Assembly: GCF_024346135.1 (NCBI RefSeq)
Contig: NZ_JAGQCJ010000020.1
Location: 1-34,580, forward strand
Direction: 5' to 3'
Origin: Cyanobium sp. CH-040
Lineage (GTDB): Bacteria > Cyanobacteriota > Cyanobacteriia > PCC-6307 > Cyanobiaceae
DNA length: 34,580 nucleotides
Shown: positions 24,082 through 31,481 of the stretch, one piece after another
Layout: the number at the start of each line of letters is the position of its first letter
How positions within the stretch are numbered: the first letter of the stretch is position 1
Notes under the pieces: model-generated
What the model was told of the DNA's origin: nothing
Database searches by the model: none
The model's input: the letters and a program-made list of their open reading frames with translations, nothing else
Made by a program: the position numbers and the translations under genes

Positions 24082-24622
24082 CCGTCTGACTGCCCTGGCG
24101 GAGGACCAGGCGGCCCCGGTCGACATCGATCGACGACACCACCCAGCCCGCGGGCAGCAGATCGGTGCTGCTGCCACCGCGTTCGCCGATGCCCACTGCA
24201 CCGCTGCTGGGGCCGAACTGCACCATGGCCTGGGGCGACGAACCGACGCGGATCACCCCGCTGAACTGGAAGCCGGGAGGCAGCTGAAGGGGCGCCGGAC
24301 GGGCAGGGGCAGGGGCGGCGGTTCCACCAGGCCCGGTCGCGCCGGCGGGTCGGGCGGCCACGACCGGACGGTCGGAGGCGAAGGGGTCGCTGCGACCGAT
24401 CGGATTGGCTGCCAGCACCTGGTTGGTGGAGGGCAGCGGGGTGAAGCCGGCCACCTCGGCGCGCACCGGCGGGGCGGCCTGATCAGGCTTGGCCGCCGCC
24501 GGAGCCGGCGGCTCGGGGAGCTCCGCCTCCGGGGGTTTGCCGCCGGAGCAGGCGGCCAGCAGCAGGCTGCTGCCGGACAGGGCGGCGAGCAGGGCGGAGG
24601 TGATGGGGTGGATCGGCGACAT
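24065..24622 (-). CDS. PilP/GspC-like lipoprotein
   Basis: A 185-residue protein with a lipoprotein signal peptide; the lipobox LAAC puts the lipidated Cys at residue 25. A Pro/Ala-rich linker follows, then IGRSDPFASD, a GRxDPF-type motif seen in pilus assembly PilP. A C-terminal small beta domain (FQFSGVIRVGSSPQAMVQFG, then LLPAGWVVSSIDVDRGRLVL) has the layout of PilP/GspC homology regions. The similarity is by pattern only, so the role in type IV pili or secretion is an inference. It starts 7 nt after the SRPBCC gene, probably in the crtQ operon, and its end overlaps hemD by 17 nt. Confidence 0.7.
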   Translation of the reverse strand: MSPIHPITSALLAALSGSSLLLAACSGGKPPEAELPEPPAPAAAKPDQAAPPVRAEVAGFTPLPSTNQVLAANPIGRSDPFASDRPVVAARPAGATGPGGTAAPAPARPAPLQLPPGFQFSGVIRVGSSPQAMVQFGPSSGAVGIGERGGSSTDLLPAGWVVSSIDVDRGRLVLRQGSQTVTAEL

Positions 24623-24629
24623 CGGAGCG

Positions 24630-25073
24630 TCAGCGGTTGCGGTGTTCGACCAGATCCCGGAAGCGGTCGAGATTGGCCTGCAGTTCCCTGGTGACCATGC
24701 CCCCCAGGATGCTGGGTTCCATCAGCGGTGCCAAGACCCCGGGCAATTCGTAGCTCACCGAGAGCCGCACGGCGGTGCTGCCGTCGGGCTGGGGATAGAA
24801 GCGCACAGCCCCCCGGGTGGGCAGGCCGCCCACCGATTCCCAGTGCAGCTGCTGGGCCTCGACCCGCTGGGTGATGCGGGCCTTCCAGTGGAAGCGGAAC
24901 CCCTGAGCCGCCAGGGTCCAGTCGGTGAGATCGGGGTCACCGGACACGGTCTCGACCGACTCGATCCAACGCATCCAGCGCGGCATCGCCTCCAGATCGC
25001 TCCACACGGCCCAGACCTGATCCACGGGGGCCTGGACCATGGTGGTGACGCTGTGCTCGAGCCATCGGCCCAT
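24630..25073 (-). CDS. SRPBCC (START-like) family protein
   Basis: A 147-residue START/Bet v1-fold protein of the polyketide cyclase/dehydrase and lipid-transport type. It has VTTMVQAPVDQVWAVWSDLE at the N-terminus, RWMRWIESVETV, FHWKARITQRVEAQQLHWES in the middle and a long C-terminal helix (LQANLDRFRDLVEHR). Such proteins bind hydrophobic ligands in a cavity. Its place directly after crtQ, separated by 53 nt, suggests a role with carotenoids or membrane lipids (inference). The start is the ATG at 25073; the frame extends upstream into crtQ, which is a shadow. Confidence 0.85.
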   Translation of the reverse strand: MGRWLEHSVTTMVQAPVDQVWAVWSDLEAMPRWMRWIESVETVSGDPDLTDWTLAAQGFRFHWKARITQRVEAQQLHWESVGGLPTRGAVRFYPQPDGSTAVRLSVSYELPGVLAPLMEPSILGGMVTRELQANLDRFRDLVEHRNR

Positions 25074-25126
25074 GCGGTTCTCCTCGGGGGGCGGATCTGG
25101 GGGCCTGGAAACGGGGTGGGCGGAAA

Positions 25127-26635
25127 TCAGGCCGCAGCGGCGGCCTCGACGGCGGTGTTGCTGGCCAGGGTCACCGGCCGGTCCAGGATCGCAGCGGCGG
25201 CAAGCCTGCCACTCATGGTGGCCCCCTCCATCGAGTCGATGTAGTCCTGACGGGTATAGCTGCCGGCCAGGAAGAAGTTGGCCACCGGTGTGCGCTGCTC
25301 GGGCCGGTAGGGCTCCATGCCGGGCGCCTCGCGGTAGAGGGACTGGGCCAGCTTCACCACGTTGCTCCACACCAGGGTCAGGCCCGCGGCCGAGGGGAAC
25401 AGGGACCGCACCTGGGCATCGGTGTGGGCGACGATCTCCTCGGTTTTTTTGGGGATCCAGGGGTCACCGGGGGTGAGCACGCACTGCAGCAGCGAGCCCA
25501 GCCCCTGCCTGCGGTAGTCGGCGGGGCTGGCCAGGGCCAGATCGGCGAAGCAGCTGAAGTCGGCGTCGGCGGTGTAGAGCAGGTTGTCGAGGCCGGCGGG
25601 CCGATCCAGATCGGCGCGGGCCGCAGCGGCAGCGGGGCTGTCGCCCAGCTCGGTGACCCAGCCGTCGTAGCGCAACTGCACCGTGGCCACCGGCACGGCC
25701 TCGAGCCTGTAGATGTTCTCGAACAGGGGCCAGCGGCGCCAGGCCGCCGGGATCATCCGCTGGATGCCCGGCACATCACAGGCGGCCAGATAGGTGTCGG
25801 CCTGCACGCTGATCTCCCCCTCGGGGGTGCCGAGATTCAGGCCGCTCACCCGGGTGGCGGGCTGACCATCGGCACCGGGGGCGCCCTCCTCGAACAGCAC
25901 TTCGCTGACGCGGTGGCGCAGGTGCAGCCTGCCGCCGCGTTGGGTGATGTAGTTGAGGATCGGGCCGGTGAGCCAGCGGTGCGGCGAACCCTTGAGCAGG
26001 TTGAGCTTGGAGGCCTCGGTTTTGGCCGCGAACATCATGAAGATGGTCAGCATGCAGCGGGCGGAGATCGCCTCGCAGTCGATGAAGCCGAGGGCGTAGG
26101 CGATCGGGTTCCACATCCGCTCGATGCTGCGGGGGCTGCCGCCGTGGCCCAGGAACCACTGCTGGAAGCTGATGCGGTCGAGGTCGCGGATCACCTTCAT
26201 GGCGCCCTCGTAGTCCACCAGGCCACGCACGATCGGACTGGTGCCCAGGGCCAGGGCGTTGCGCAGCTTGTCGATCCAGTCGAGCTGGGGCGTGGTGAAG
26301 AAGGCCTTGAGACCGTTGAAGGGTGCGCCGACGGGGAAACGGAAGTCGAGATCGCGCAGATCGCCGCCCCGGTTCACGAACAGGTGCGTGTGCTCCTTGG
26401 GCAGCAGGTTCTCGATCGCCCCCACCTTGCGCATCAGGGCGAAGAGGTTGGCGTAGTTGAAGAAGAACACGTGCAACCCCATCTCGATGTGGTTGCCGTC
26501 CGGGTCCTCCCAGCTGCCCACCTTGCCGCCCATGAACGGCCGGGCCTCGTAGAGGTCCACCTCATGGCCGGCGTCCACCAGATCCACGGCGGCCGACAGA
26601 CCGGCCAGTCCAGCCCCGATGATGGCGACGCGCAC
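25127..26635 (-). CDS. crtQ: zeta-carotene desaturase (CrtQ/Zds)
   Basis: A 502-residue FAD-dependent desaturase that converts zeta-carotene to lycopene in the plant/cyanobacterial carotenoid pathway. The N-terminal dinucleotide-binding motif is [20 protein letters not shown], followed by [14 protein letters not shown] and [19 protein letters not shown], the pattern that separates Zds from phytoene desaturase and from bacterial CrtI. The C-terminal [18 protein letters not shown] is the second flavin-binding region. I chose the GTG at 26635 because it gives [13 protein letters not shown]; the frame opens at 26752 but would overlap the divergent IscA-like start. A -10-like TAGAGT lies 26 nt upstream. 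The next genes, SRPBCC and lipoprotein, follow on the same strand. Confidence 0.96.
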   Translation of the reverse strand: MRVAIIGAGLAGLSAAVDLVDAGHEVDLYEARPFMGGKVGSWEDPDGNHIEMGLHVFFFNYANLFALMRKVGAIENLLPKEHTHLFVNRGGDLRDLDFRFPVGAPFNGLKAFFTTPQLDWIDKLRNALALGTSPIVRGLVDYEGAMKVIRDLDRISFQQWFLGHGGSPRSIERMWNPIAYALGFIDCEAISARCMLTIFMMFAAKTEASKLNLLKGSPHRWLTGPILNYITQRGGRLHLRHRVSEVLFEEGAPGADGQPATRVSGLNLGTPEGEISVQADTYLAACDVPGIQRMIPAAWRRWPLFENIYRLEAVPVATVQLRYDGWVTELGDSPAAAAARADLDRPAGLDNLLYTADADFSCFADLALASPADYRRQGLGSLLQCVLTPGDPWIPKKTEEIVAHTDAQVRSLFPSAAGLTLVWSNVVKLAQSLYREAPGMEPYRPEQRTPVANFFLAGSYTRQDYIDSMEGATMSGRLAAAAILDRPVTLASNTAVEAAAAA

Positions 26636-26661
26636 CCGCTCGATCCACGAACAATGGGCCG

Positions 26662-26667
26662 ACTCTA
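26662..26667 (-). promoter_or_regulatory. candidate -10 box of the crtQ operon
   Basis: TAGAGT on the minus strand, 26 nt upstream of the crtQ GTG at 26635. Confidence 0.4.
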
Positions 26668-26700
26668 TGGAGCGGGACCCTGACGGAGTGGCCGCCTGCC

Positions 26701-26706
26701 TAGCAT
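26701..26706 (+). promoter_or_regulatory. candidate -10 box of the IscA-like gene
   Basis: TAGCAT on the plus strand, 38 nt upstream of the ATG at 26745, divergent from the crtQ promoter candidate. Confidence 0.4.
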
Positions 26707-26744
26707 CGGCACCACCACGACCCCACGCCGCAGGCGCGACCGCC

Positions 26745-27170
26745 ATGAGCACCGACCTGGCGACCCAACCGCCCTCCGCTCAGCCCTCCGCTCAGCCCGC
26801 TGCCACCCACACCGCCAGGGACGGCAGGGGCATCCTGATCACCGAGCCGGCGATGAGGCAGCTCGCCGCCCTGGTGCAGCAGCAGGGTGCCGGCAAGGTG
26901 CTGCGGGTGGGCGTGCGCTCTGGCGGGTGCAGCGGCATGAGCTACACCATGGACTTCGTGGACGCCGGCGAGATCCGCGACGACGACGAGCGCTACACCT
27001 ACGAGCCCGCCGACTGCCCCAGCTTCGAGGTGGTGTGCGACCCCAAGAGCCTCCTCTACATCTACGGGATGCAGCTGGACTTCTCCAGTGCCCTGATCGG
27101 CGGCGGCTTCAACTTCTCCAACCCCAACGCCACCCAGACCTGCGGCTGCGGCAGCTCGTTCGCGGTCTGA
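26745..27170 (+). CDS. IscA/SufA-like iron-sulfur assembly protein
   Basis: A 141-residue A-type carrier with the three conserved cysteines Cys62 (SGGCSGMSY) and Cys133/Cys135 (TCGCGSSF). A-type carriers deliver Fe-S clusters to client proteins; cyanobacteria have IscA and SufA paralogues tied to photosystem and redox functions. The core (residues 29-141) is normal, preceded by a low-complexity tail with [11 protein letters not shown] encoded by a perfect 12-bp tandem repeat (26772-26795). The start is the ATG at 26745; the frame opens earlier at 26619 but would cover the promoter. Confidence 0.92.
   Translation: MSTDLATQPPSAQPSAQPAATHTARDGRGILITEPAMRQLAALVQQQGAGKVLRVGVRSGGCSGMSYTMDFVDAGEIRDDDERYTYEPADCPSFEVVCDPKSLLYIYGMQLDFSSALIGGGFNFSNPNATQTCGCGSSFAV
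26772..26795 (+). repeat. 12-bp tandem repeat in the IscA-like N-terminal tail
   Basis: CCCTCCGCTCAG is repeated exactly twice in frame, encoding PSAQPSAQ. Confidence 0.85.
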
Positions 27171-27230
27171 GCCAGGCGGCCTGCGGCAGCCGGCATGGGA
27201 ATCTGAAGCCTGCGATCGCGCATCCCCGTC

Positions 27231-27653
27231 ATGACGGCCAGCTCCGCGGACTCCCCGTTCGACCAGGCCATCGCCCGCTACAACGCCGGGGAGGATCCCG
27301 CGACCCTGATTCCCGAGTTCGTGGCGATCACCCAGCAGGCACCGCGCCAGTCCGCCGGCTGGACCTGCCTGGCCTGGCTGCAGTTGCTGGCCGACCATCC
27401 CCTGGACGCCCTGCGCTCGGCGCGCACCGCCGTGAAGCTCAACCCCCAGGATCCCCAGGCGCGCATCAACCTCAGCCTGGCGATGCTGGAGACGGGCGCC
27501 AAGGGGGTGCGGGAACACATCGAGATCGTGCAGCGGGTGATGGCGATCGCACCCGAGCTGGCCAGCGAACTGCAGGAGTCGATCAGCGACGGCCTGCAGC
27601 GCAAGCCGGGCTGGACCGCCATGGAGAAGGTGCGCACCTGGCTGACCAGCTGA
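27231..27653 (+). CDS. TPR-containing protein
   Basis: A 140-residue soluble protein with two recognisable tetratricopeptide-like units: SAGWTCLAWLQLLADHPLDA and then ALRSARTAVKLNPQDPQARI, where NPQDPQA is the classical TPR turn. It fits a family of small TPR proteins common in cyanobacteria, with an unknown partner. A HIP1 octamer lies 12 nt upstream. The LpxB-like gene follows after 29 nt, so the two may be co-transcribed. Confidence 0.8.
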   Translation: MTASSADSPFDQAIARYNAGEDPATLIPEFVAITQQAPRQSAGWTCLAWLQLLADHPLDALRSARTAVKLNPQDPQARINLSLAMLETGAKGVREHIEIVQRVMAIAPELASELQESISDGLQRKPGWTAMEKVRTWLTS

Positions 27654-27682
27654 GCCCACCTGCCCGGCGGATCCCCGCCCGT

Positions 27683-28915
27683 GTGCTGCTGCTGAGCAAT
27701 GGCCACGGAGAGGACCTCAGCGGTGCCCTGATCGGCTCCTGCCTGCAGCGACAGGGGGTGCTGGTGACGGCCCTGCCCCTGGTGGGCCATGGCGAGCCCT
27801 ACCGGCGCCGGGGCATCCCGGTGCTGGGCCGCACCCGCTCCTTCAGCACCGGCGGCCTGGGTTTCACCAGCCTGGCCGGCCAGATGCGTGAACTGCTGGA
27901 GGGCCAGACGCTGCACGTGATCCTGCAGCTGGCGCGGCTGCGGCCCCGCAGCCGTGCCTACGACCTGGTGGTGGCGGTGGGCGATCTGGTGGCCGTGCTG
28001 GGCTGCTGGCTGTCGGGCCGGCCGGCGGCGGTGTACCTGGTGGCCTATTCCAGCCACTACGAAGGGCGCCTGCGGCTGCCCTGGCCCTGCGGCTGGCTGC
28101 TGCGGCGCCGGCGGATCCGGGCGATCTGGAGCCGCGACCGCCTCACCGCCGCCGATCTCAGCGCCCAGCTGGACCGGAGCGTGACGTTCCTCGGCAACCC
28201 CTTCCTGGACGCGGCGCTGGATCTCTCGCCGGGCCGCCAGGCCGGCGCCGATGCCGCCCCGCAGCACCTGCTGCTGCTGCCCGGCAGCCGGCTGCCGGAG
28301 GCAGCGCACAACCTGGCGCTGATGCTGCAGCTGCTGCCGCGGCTGGCCGTCCGGCTCGCCCAGCCGCAGCAGTTGCGCGTCAGCGCCGCCCTGGTGGGCG
28401 GTCTGCAAGCGGAGGCCATTCAGAGGCTGGCGCAGCCCCTGGGCTGGCAGGCAGGCTCGGCGGGAGCCAGAGCGGGAGCCACGGTGCTGGAGCATCGCTG
28501 CGGCCTCACGGTGGAGCTGGTGTGGTCAGGCTTCCCGCAGGAGCTGGCGGCGGCGGATCTGGTGCTGGCCATGGCGGGCACGGCCACCGAGCAGGCCGTG
28601 GGGCTGGGCAAACCGGTGCTGCAGCTGGCGGGCCGCGGCCCCCAGTTCACCGCCGGCTTCGCCGAAGCCCAGCGGCGCCTGCTGGGGCCCGGGGTGGTGT
28701 GCGCCGCCGGCGAGCCGGGCAGCCCGGCCTGTCTGGAGGCCACGGCGGAGCGGGCGGCGGAGCTGCTGCAGGATCTGGCCGACCCCGTGCGGAGCGCGGC
28801 GCTGCGCCGCGAGCTCAACGGCGCGGCCGCCGAACGGATCGGTGCCGTGGGCGGCAGCGCACGCCTGGCGGCGGCGATCATGGAGCTGCTCGGCCGCGGC
28901 AGCGCGGCCGCCTGA
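27683..28915 (+). CDS. lipid-A-disaccharide-synthase-related protein (TIGR03492)
   Basis: About 410 residues with a GT-B glycosyltransferase fold. It opens VLLLSNGHGEDLSGALIGS and continues with DLVVAVGDLVAVLGCWLSGR and VYLVAYSSHYEGRL, then the acceptor-side LLLPGSRLPEAAHNLALML. The C-terminal half has VLAMAGTATEQAVGLGKPVLQL, the nucleotide-sugar-binding end seen in LpxB and MurG relatives. It matches the cyanobacterial TIGR03492 family rather than true LpxB; substrate unknown. The start used is GTG 27683; the frame is open far upstream, but that part is the shadow of the TPR and IscA-like genes. A few extra residues from a start nearer 27650 are possible. Confidence 0.88.
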   Translation: MLLLSNGHGEDLSGALIGSCLQRQGVLVTALPLVGHGEPYRRRGIPVLGRTRSFSTGGLGFTSLAGQMRELLEGQTLHVILQLARLRPRSRAYDLVVAVGDLVAVLGCWLSGRPAAVYLVAYSSHYEGRLRLPWPCGWLLRRRRIRAIWSRDRLTAADLSAQLDRSVTFLGNPFLDAALDLSPGRQAGADAAPQHLLLLPGSRLPEAAHNLALMLQLLPRLAVRLAQPQQLRVSAALVGGLQAEAIQRLAQPLGWQAGSAGARAGATVLEHRCGLTVELVWSGFPQELAAADLVLAMAGTATEQAVGLGKPVLQLAGRGPQFTAGFAEAQRRLLGPGVVCAAGEPGSPACLEATAERAAELLQDLADPVRSAALRRELNGAAAERIGAVGGSARLAAAIMELLGRGSAAA

Positions 28916-28933
28916 AGCGAACCCGCAAGTGCC

Positions 28934-29197
28934 ATGGCCGACACGCCGCCGATGCCGATGCTGCAGCGCCTCAGGGCCTGGCTGGACCTCCTGCTGGTGG
29001 CCGACGTGTTCCTGGTGATCGCCGGCGCCGTGTGGTTCGGCGTGGCGGTGGTCTGCCACAGCCGCCACGTGGAGGCGCCGCTGGAGCTGTTCGAGCGGCT
29101 GTGGGAACCCCTGTTCACCCCCGCCATCAGCGTGCTGATGGCGGCGGCGGTGATCAGTGGCCTGCTGGGCTGGTGGCAGCGGCGAGGGCAGCGCTGA
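28934..29197 (+). CDS. small two-helix membrane protein, unknown
   Basis: An 87-residue protein with two hydrophobic segments (VLVADVFLVIAGAVWFGVAV-like and PAISVLMAAAVISGLLGWW), a short charged linker and a basic C-terminus. I recognise it only as a conserved-looking cyanobacterial small membrane protein. It starts 19 nt after the LpxB-like gene, and its last 44 nt overlap the convergent epimerase gene. Confidence 0.7.
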   Translation: MADTPPMPMLQRLRAWLDLLLVADVFLVIAGAVWFGVAVVCHSRHVEAPLELFERLWEPLFTPAISVLMAAAVISGLLGWWQRRGQR

Positions 29198-30089
29198 GGT
29201 TCCCGTAGTGAAACGGGAAGCCCTGGTGCTGCAGGCGCTCGGGCAGCACCCGCTGGCCCTCCAGCACCACCTGGGCGCCATCGCCGAGCAGCAGCTGGAG
29301 CACGGGCCCCGGCACCGGCAGCAGGCTGGGGCGGCCGACCGCCCGGCCGAGGGCGGCGGCGAAGTCGGCCATCGTCACAGGCTCCGGGGCGACGGCGTTG
29401 TAGGTGCCGCGGAAGTGTTCGTCCTCCAGGGCGGCCGCGATCAGCCGGCACAGGTCGTGGCGATGGATCCAGCTCATCCACTGGCGCCCGCTGCCCACCG
29501 GCCCCCCGAAGCCCAGCCGGAACACCGGCAGCATCCGACCCAGCGCGCCCCCGTCCGGACCCAGCACGATGCCGATGCGCAGGATCGCCAGGCGTGTGCC
29601 GGAGGGGCAGCCCGCGGCTGCGGCCTCCCAGCGGGTGCAGATCTCGGCGAGATAGTCGTCGCCCGCCGGGCTGGCCTCGGTGAAGCGGCCCTCGGCGCTG
29701 GTGCCGTAGTAGCCCACCGCCGATCCGTTCACCAGCACCGCCGGTGGGCTCTCCAGACGCTGCATGGCCCGCACCAGGTGCTCGGTGGTGGCCACCCGGC
29801 TGGTCATCAGCAGCGCACGGTGGGCGGGGGTCCAGCGCTTCTCGGCGATCGGCTCGCCGGCCAGGTTCACCACCCCCTCGGCGCTGGCGATGGCCTGCTG
29901 CAGGCCATCCTGATCCCAGCTGGCCTCCTGGCTGGGATCGAGCTGGAGGCAGGCCAGCCGGTTGCCCACCAGCTGAGGGAAGGGTTGGGACTGCCGGCTC
30001 ACCAGGGTGAGGCTGTGGCCAAGCTCGAGCAGGAAGGGCACCAGCTCCCGGCCCACGAACCCCGAACAGCCCAGCAGCAGCAGTCGCAC
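29154..30089 (-). CDS. TIGR01777 family epimerase-like protein
   Basis: A 311-residue short-chain dehydrogenase/reductase relative of the SulA/YfcH (TIGR01777) type. The NAD(P)-binding motif LLLGCSGFVGRELVPFLLE is at the N-terminus. It is followed by VVNLAGEPIAEKRWTPAHRA, the family signature, then LVNGSAVGYYG with the catalytic Tyr region. The C-terminal PLLPERLQHQGFPFHY-like segment is the conserved DUF1731 tail. Function is unproven; some homologues affect cell division or photosystem assembly. A -10-like TAGCCT lies 26 nt upstream. Its 3' end overlaps a small membrane-protein gene by 44 nt. Confidence 0.92.
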   Translation of the reverse strand: MRLLLLGCSGFVGRELVPFLLELGHSLTLVSRQSQPFPQLVGNRLACLQLDPSQEASWDQDGLQQAIASAEGVVNLAGEPIAEKRWTPAHRALLMTSRVATTEHLVRAMQRLESPPAVLVNGSAVGYYGTSAEGRFTEASPAGDDYLAEICTRWEAAAAGCPSGTRLAILRIGIVLGPDGGALGRMLPVFRLGFGGPVGSGRQWMSWIHRHDLCRLIAAALEDEHFRGTYNAVAPEPVTMADFAAALGRAVGRPSLLPVPGPVLQLLLGDGAQVVLEGQRVLPERLQHQGFPFHYGNLSAALAAATSPAGH

Positions 30090-30114
30090 GCCTCGATCTC
30101 CCCTTGCTGGGGGG

Positions 30115-30120
30115 AGGCTA
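30115..30120 (-). promoter_or_regulatory. candidate -10 box of the TIGR01777 gene
   Basis: TAGCCT on the minus strand, 26 nt from the ATG at 30089, divergent from the ndhO promoter candidate. Confidence 0.4.
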
Positions 30121-30170
30121 GGCCGGCTGGGTGAGCCTCATGCGGGGGCTGGACGGCTCCGGGCGGGCCC

Positions 30171-30176
30171 TAGCCT
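30171..30176 (+). promoter_or_regulatory. candidate -10 box of ndhO
   Basis: TAGCCT on the plus strand, 37 nt upstream of the ATG at 30214. Confidence 0.4.
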
Positions 30177-30213
30177 GGTCGCACGCCGCCGCGCCGCCAG
30201 CGTCCCGCCACCC

Positions 30214-30498
30214 ATGGCCGACCTCCCCGCCGACCTGCCCAAGACTGCCGAGCCCGCTGAGCCTGCGGCGACCCCGGTCAGAGCGGCCCTCAAGAAAGGC
30301 GCGCTGGTGCGGGTGAACCGGCAGGCCTACACGAGCAGCCTCGAGGCCGCCGCCAGCGACAGTGAGGCGCCCGATTACATCTTCGACGGGCCCGGTGAAA
30401 TCCTGGCCTTGAAGGGGGACTACGCCCAGCTGCGCTGGCGTCGACCGGTGCCGGACGTGTGGCTGCGGCTGGACCAGCTGGAAGCCTTCGCAGGCTGA
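30214..30498 (+). CDS. ndhO: NAD(P)H-quinone oxidoreductase subunit O
   Basis: A 94-residue protein. The conserved part begins KKGALVRVNRQAYTSSLEA and continues DYIFDGPGEILALKGDYAQL to RWRRPVPDVWLRLDQLEAF, the NdhO signature. NdhO is a small cytoplasmic subunit specific to the oxygenic NDH-1 complex, which handles cyclic electron flow and respiration at the thylakoid membrane. The first 25 residues are a Pro/Ala-rich extension, making the protein longer than the usual 70-80. A TAGCCT -10 lies 37 nt before the start. The gene faces a J-domain gene, with a strong stem-loop between them. Confidence 0.95.
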   Translation: MADLPADLPKTAEPAEPAATPVRAALKKGALVRVNRQAYTSSLEAAASDSEAPDYIFDGPGEILALKGDYAQLRWRRPVPDVWLRLDQLEAFAG

Positions 30499-30536
30499 AG
30501 CGCTGCCTGCCGCCATCCCCTGCGGCCTTCAGCGCT
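30499..30536. terminator. bidirectional stem-loop between ndhO and the J-domain gene
   Basis: AGCGCTG (30499-30505) pairs with CAGCGCT (30530-30536), and inside it GCCGC (30509-30513) pairs with GCGGC (30522-30526), leaving a 3/3 internal bulge and an 8-nt loop. It starts directly after the ndhO stop and reaches into the end of the J-domain gene, serving either strand. There is no T tract, so termination needs testing. Confidence 0.5.
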
Positions 30537-31239
30537 GCAGCTGCCGCCGGTTCTCCTGCAGCTCCCGGCGGCGCTGGCGGGCCTGCCGCAGCAGTTCGCG
30601 GCCGTCCCGGAGGTAGGAGTCCACATAGCCCATGGTGTAGCGCTCGAGATCCAGCAGAGCGTCCTTCACCAGGCTCAGGCAGTGGTAGAGGTCGAGGCTG
30701 AAGCCCTGCAGGCCCGCGGGACAAGGCTGCGAGCGGTACAGCGTCTCCACGCGGCCGAGACGGGCCTGGCTCTGCTGCAGAAAGGTGCAGAAGGTGTCCA
30801 TCACCGCATCGTCGTAGGGATCGGCGGCCAGAGCCCGCAGCTGGGCCGGGAAGGCATTCACCACCTCGCCGAGCAGGCGGTCGATGGGGGCGTGGACCTG
30901 GCGCAGCCAGGTGGCTCTCTCCTCCTCCTGGGCCGTCGCCGCGGCCGGGGCAGCCGCCGCGGCTGTTGCGGATGCCGCGGGTGATGGGGGGGCAGCCGCC
31001 CGGCGTTGACCCCGGCCTGCCTGATGGTGGTCGTAGCGCCGCCGGCGGTCTTGATCACCCAGCACTTCCCAGGCTGCGTTCAGGGCCAGGATCGTGGTGT
31101 CGTCGCCGCCGGCGTCGGGGTGGTGCTGCTTCACCAGGCTGCGGTAGGCGGCCTTGATCTCCTCACCGCTGGCCTGCGGCGACACGCCCAGCACCCGATA
31201 GGGGTCGACGGCAGCGGCAGGGGAGGTGAAGCGGCTCAA
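30529..31239 (-). CDS. J-domain (DnaJ-like) protein
   Basis: A 236-residue protein with an N-terminal J-domain (about residues 12-69: DPYRVLGVSPQASGEEIKAA, the HPD motif at 40-42, and NAAWEVLGDQDRRRRYDHH). It lacks the Gly/Phe and zinc-finger domains of true DnaJ. After an Ala/Pro-rich linker comes a C-terminal helical domain with no recognised family (SLDLYHCLSLVKDALLDLER). It should stimulate an Hsp70 partner on a specific client. A TAGCGT -10 lies 29 nt upstream. Confidence 0.9.
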   Translation of the reverse strand: MSRFTSPAAAVDPYRVLGVSPQASGEEIKAAYRSLVKQHHPDAGGDDTTILALNAAWEVLGDQDRRRRYDHHQAGRGQRRAAAPPSPAASATAAAAAPAAATAQEEERATWLRQVHAPIDRLLGEVVNAFPAQLRALAADPYDDAVMDTFCTFLQQSQARLGRVETLYRSQPCPAGLQGFSLDLYHCLSLVKDALLDLERYTMGYVDSYLRDGRELLRQARQRRRELQENRRQLQR

Positions 31240-31268
31240 GGCGTGGCGGCAGTGGCGGCCTGCCGCTC

Positions 31269-31274
31269 ACGCTA
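31269..31274 (-). promoter_or_regulatory. candidate -10 box of the J-domain gene
   Basis: TAGCGT on the minus strand, 29 nt upstream of the ATG at 31239. Confidence 0.35.
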
Positions 31275-31347
31275 GGGGACAAGGGAGGGGCGACCGGCAG
31301 GGGACCTGGCCGGGACTGCGCGGCAGTGAAGAGAAGCGGCAGCCATG

Positions 31348-31373
31348 AAAAAACCCCGGCCGGTGGCCGGGGG
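31348..31373 (-). terminator. intrinsic terminator of the porin gene
   Basis: On the minus strand CCCCGGCC-ACC-GGCCGGGG (31372-31354) forms a perfect 8-bp stem followed by six T (31353-31348). It lies about 110 nt past the porin stop and is a classic Rho-independent terminator. Confidence 0.88.
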
Positions 31374-31481
31374 CGGAGGGAGGACGACAACGAGGAAGTG
31401 TGTGCCGAAAGGTGTGAGAAGAGGAAAGCCGGAAAGGACCCGGAGGTGTGTGTGAGGAATCCGGACCCGATCCCGCGTGGA

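Noticed and set aside
26927-27682. Upstream part of the LpxB-like frame
   Set aside because: It overlaps the IscA-like and TPR genes in another frame and reads as Arg-rich noise before VLLLSNGHGED.
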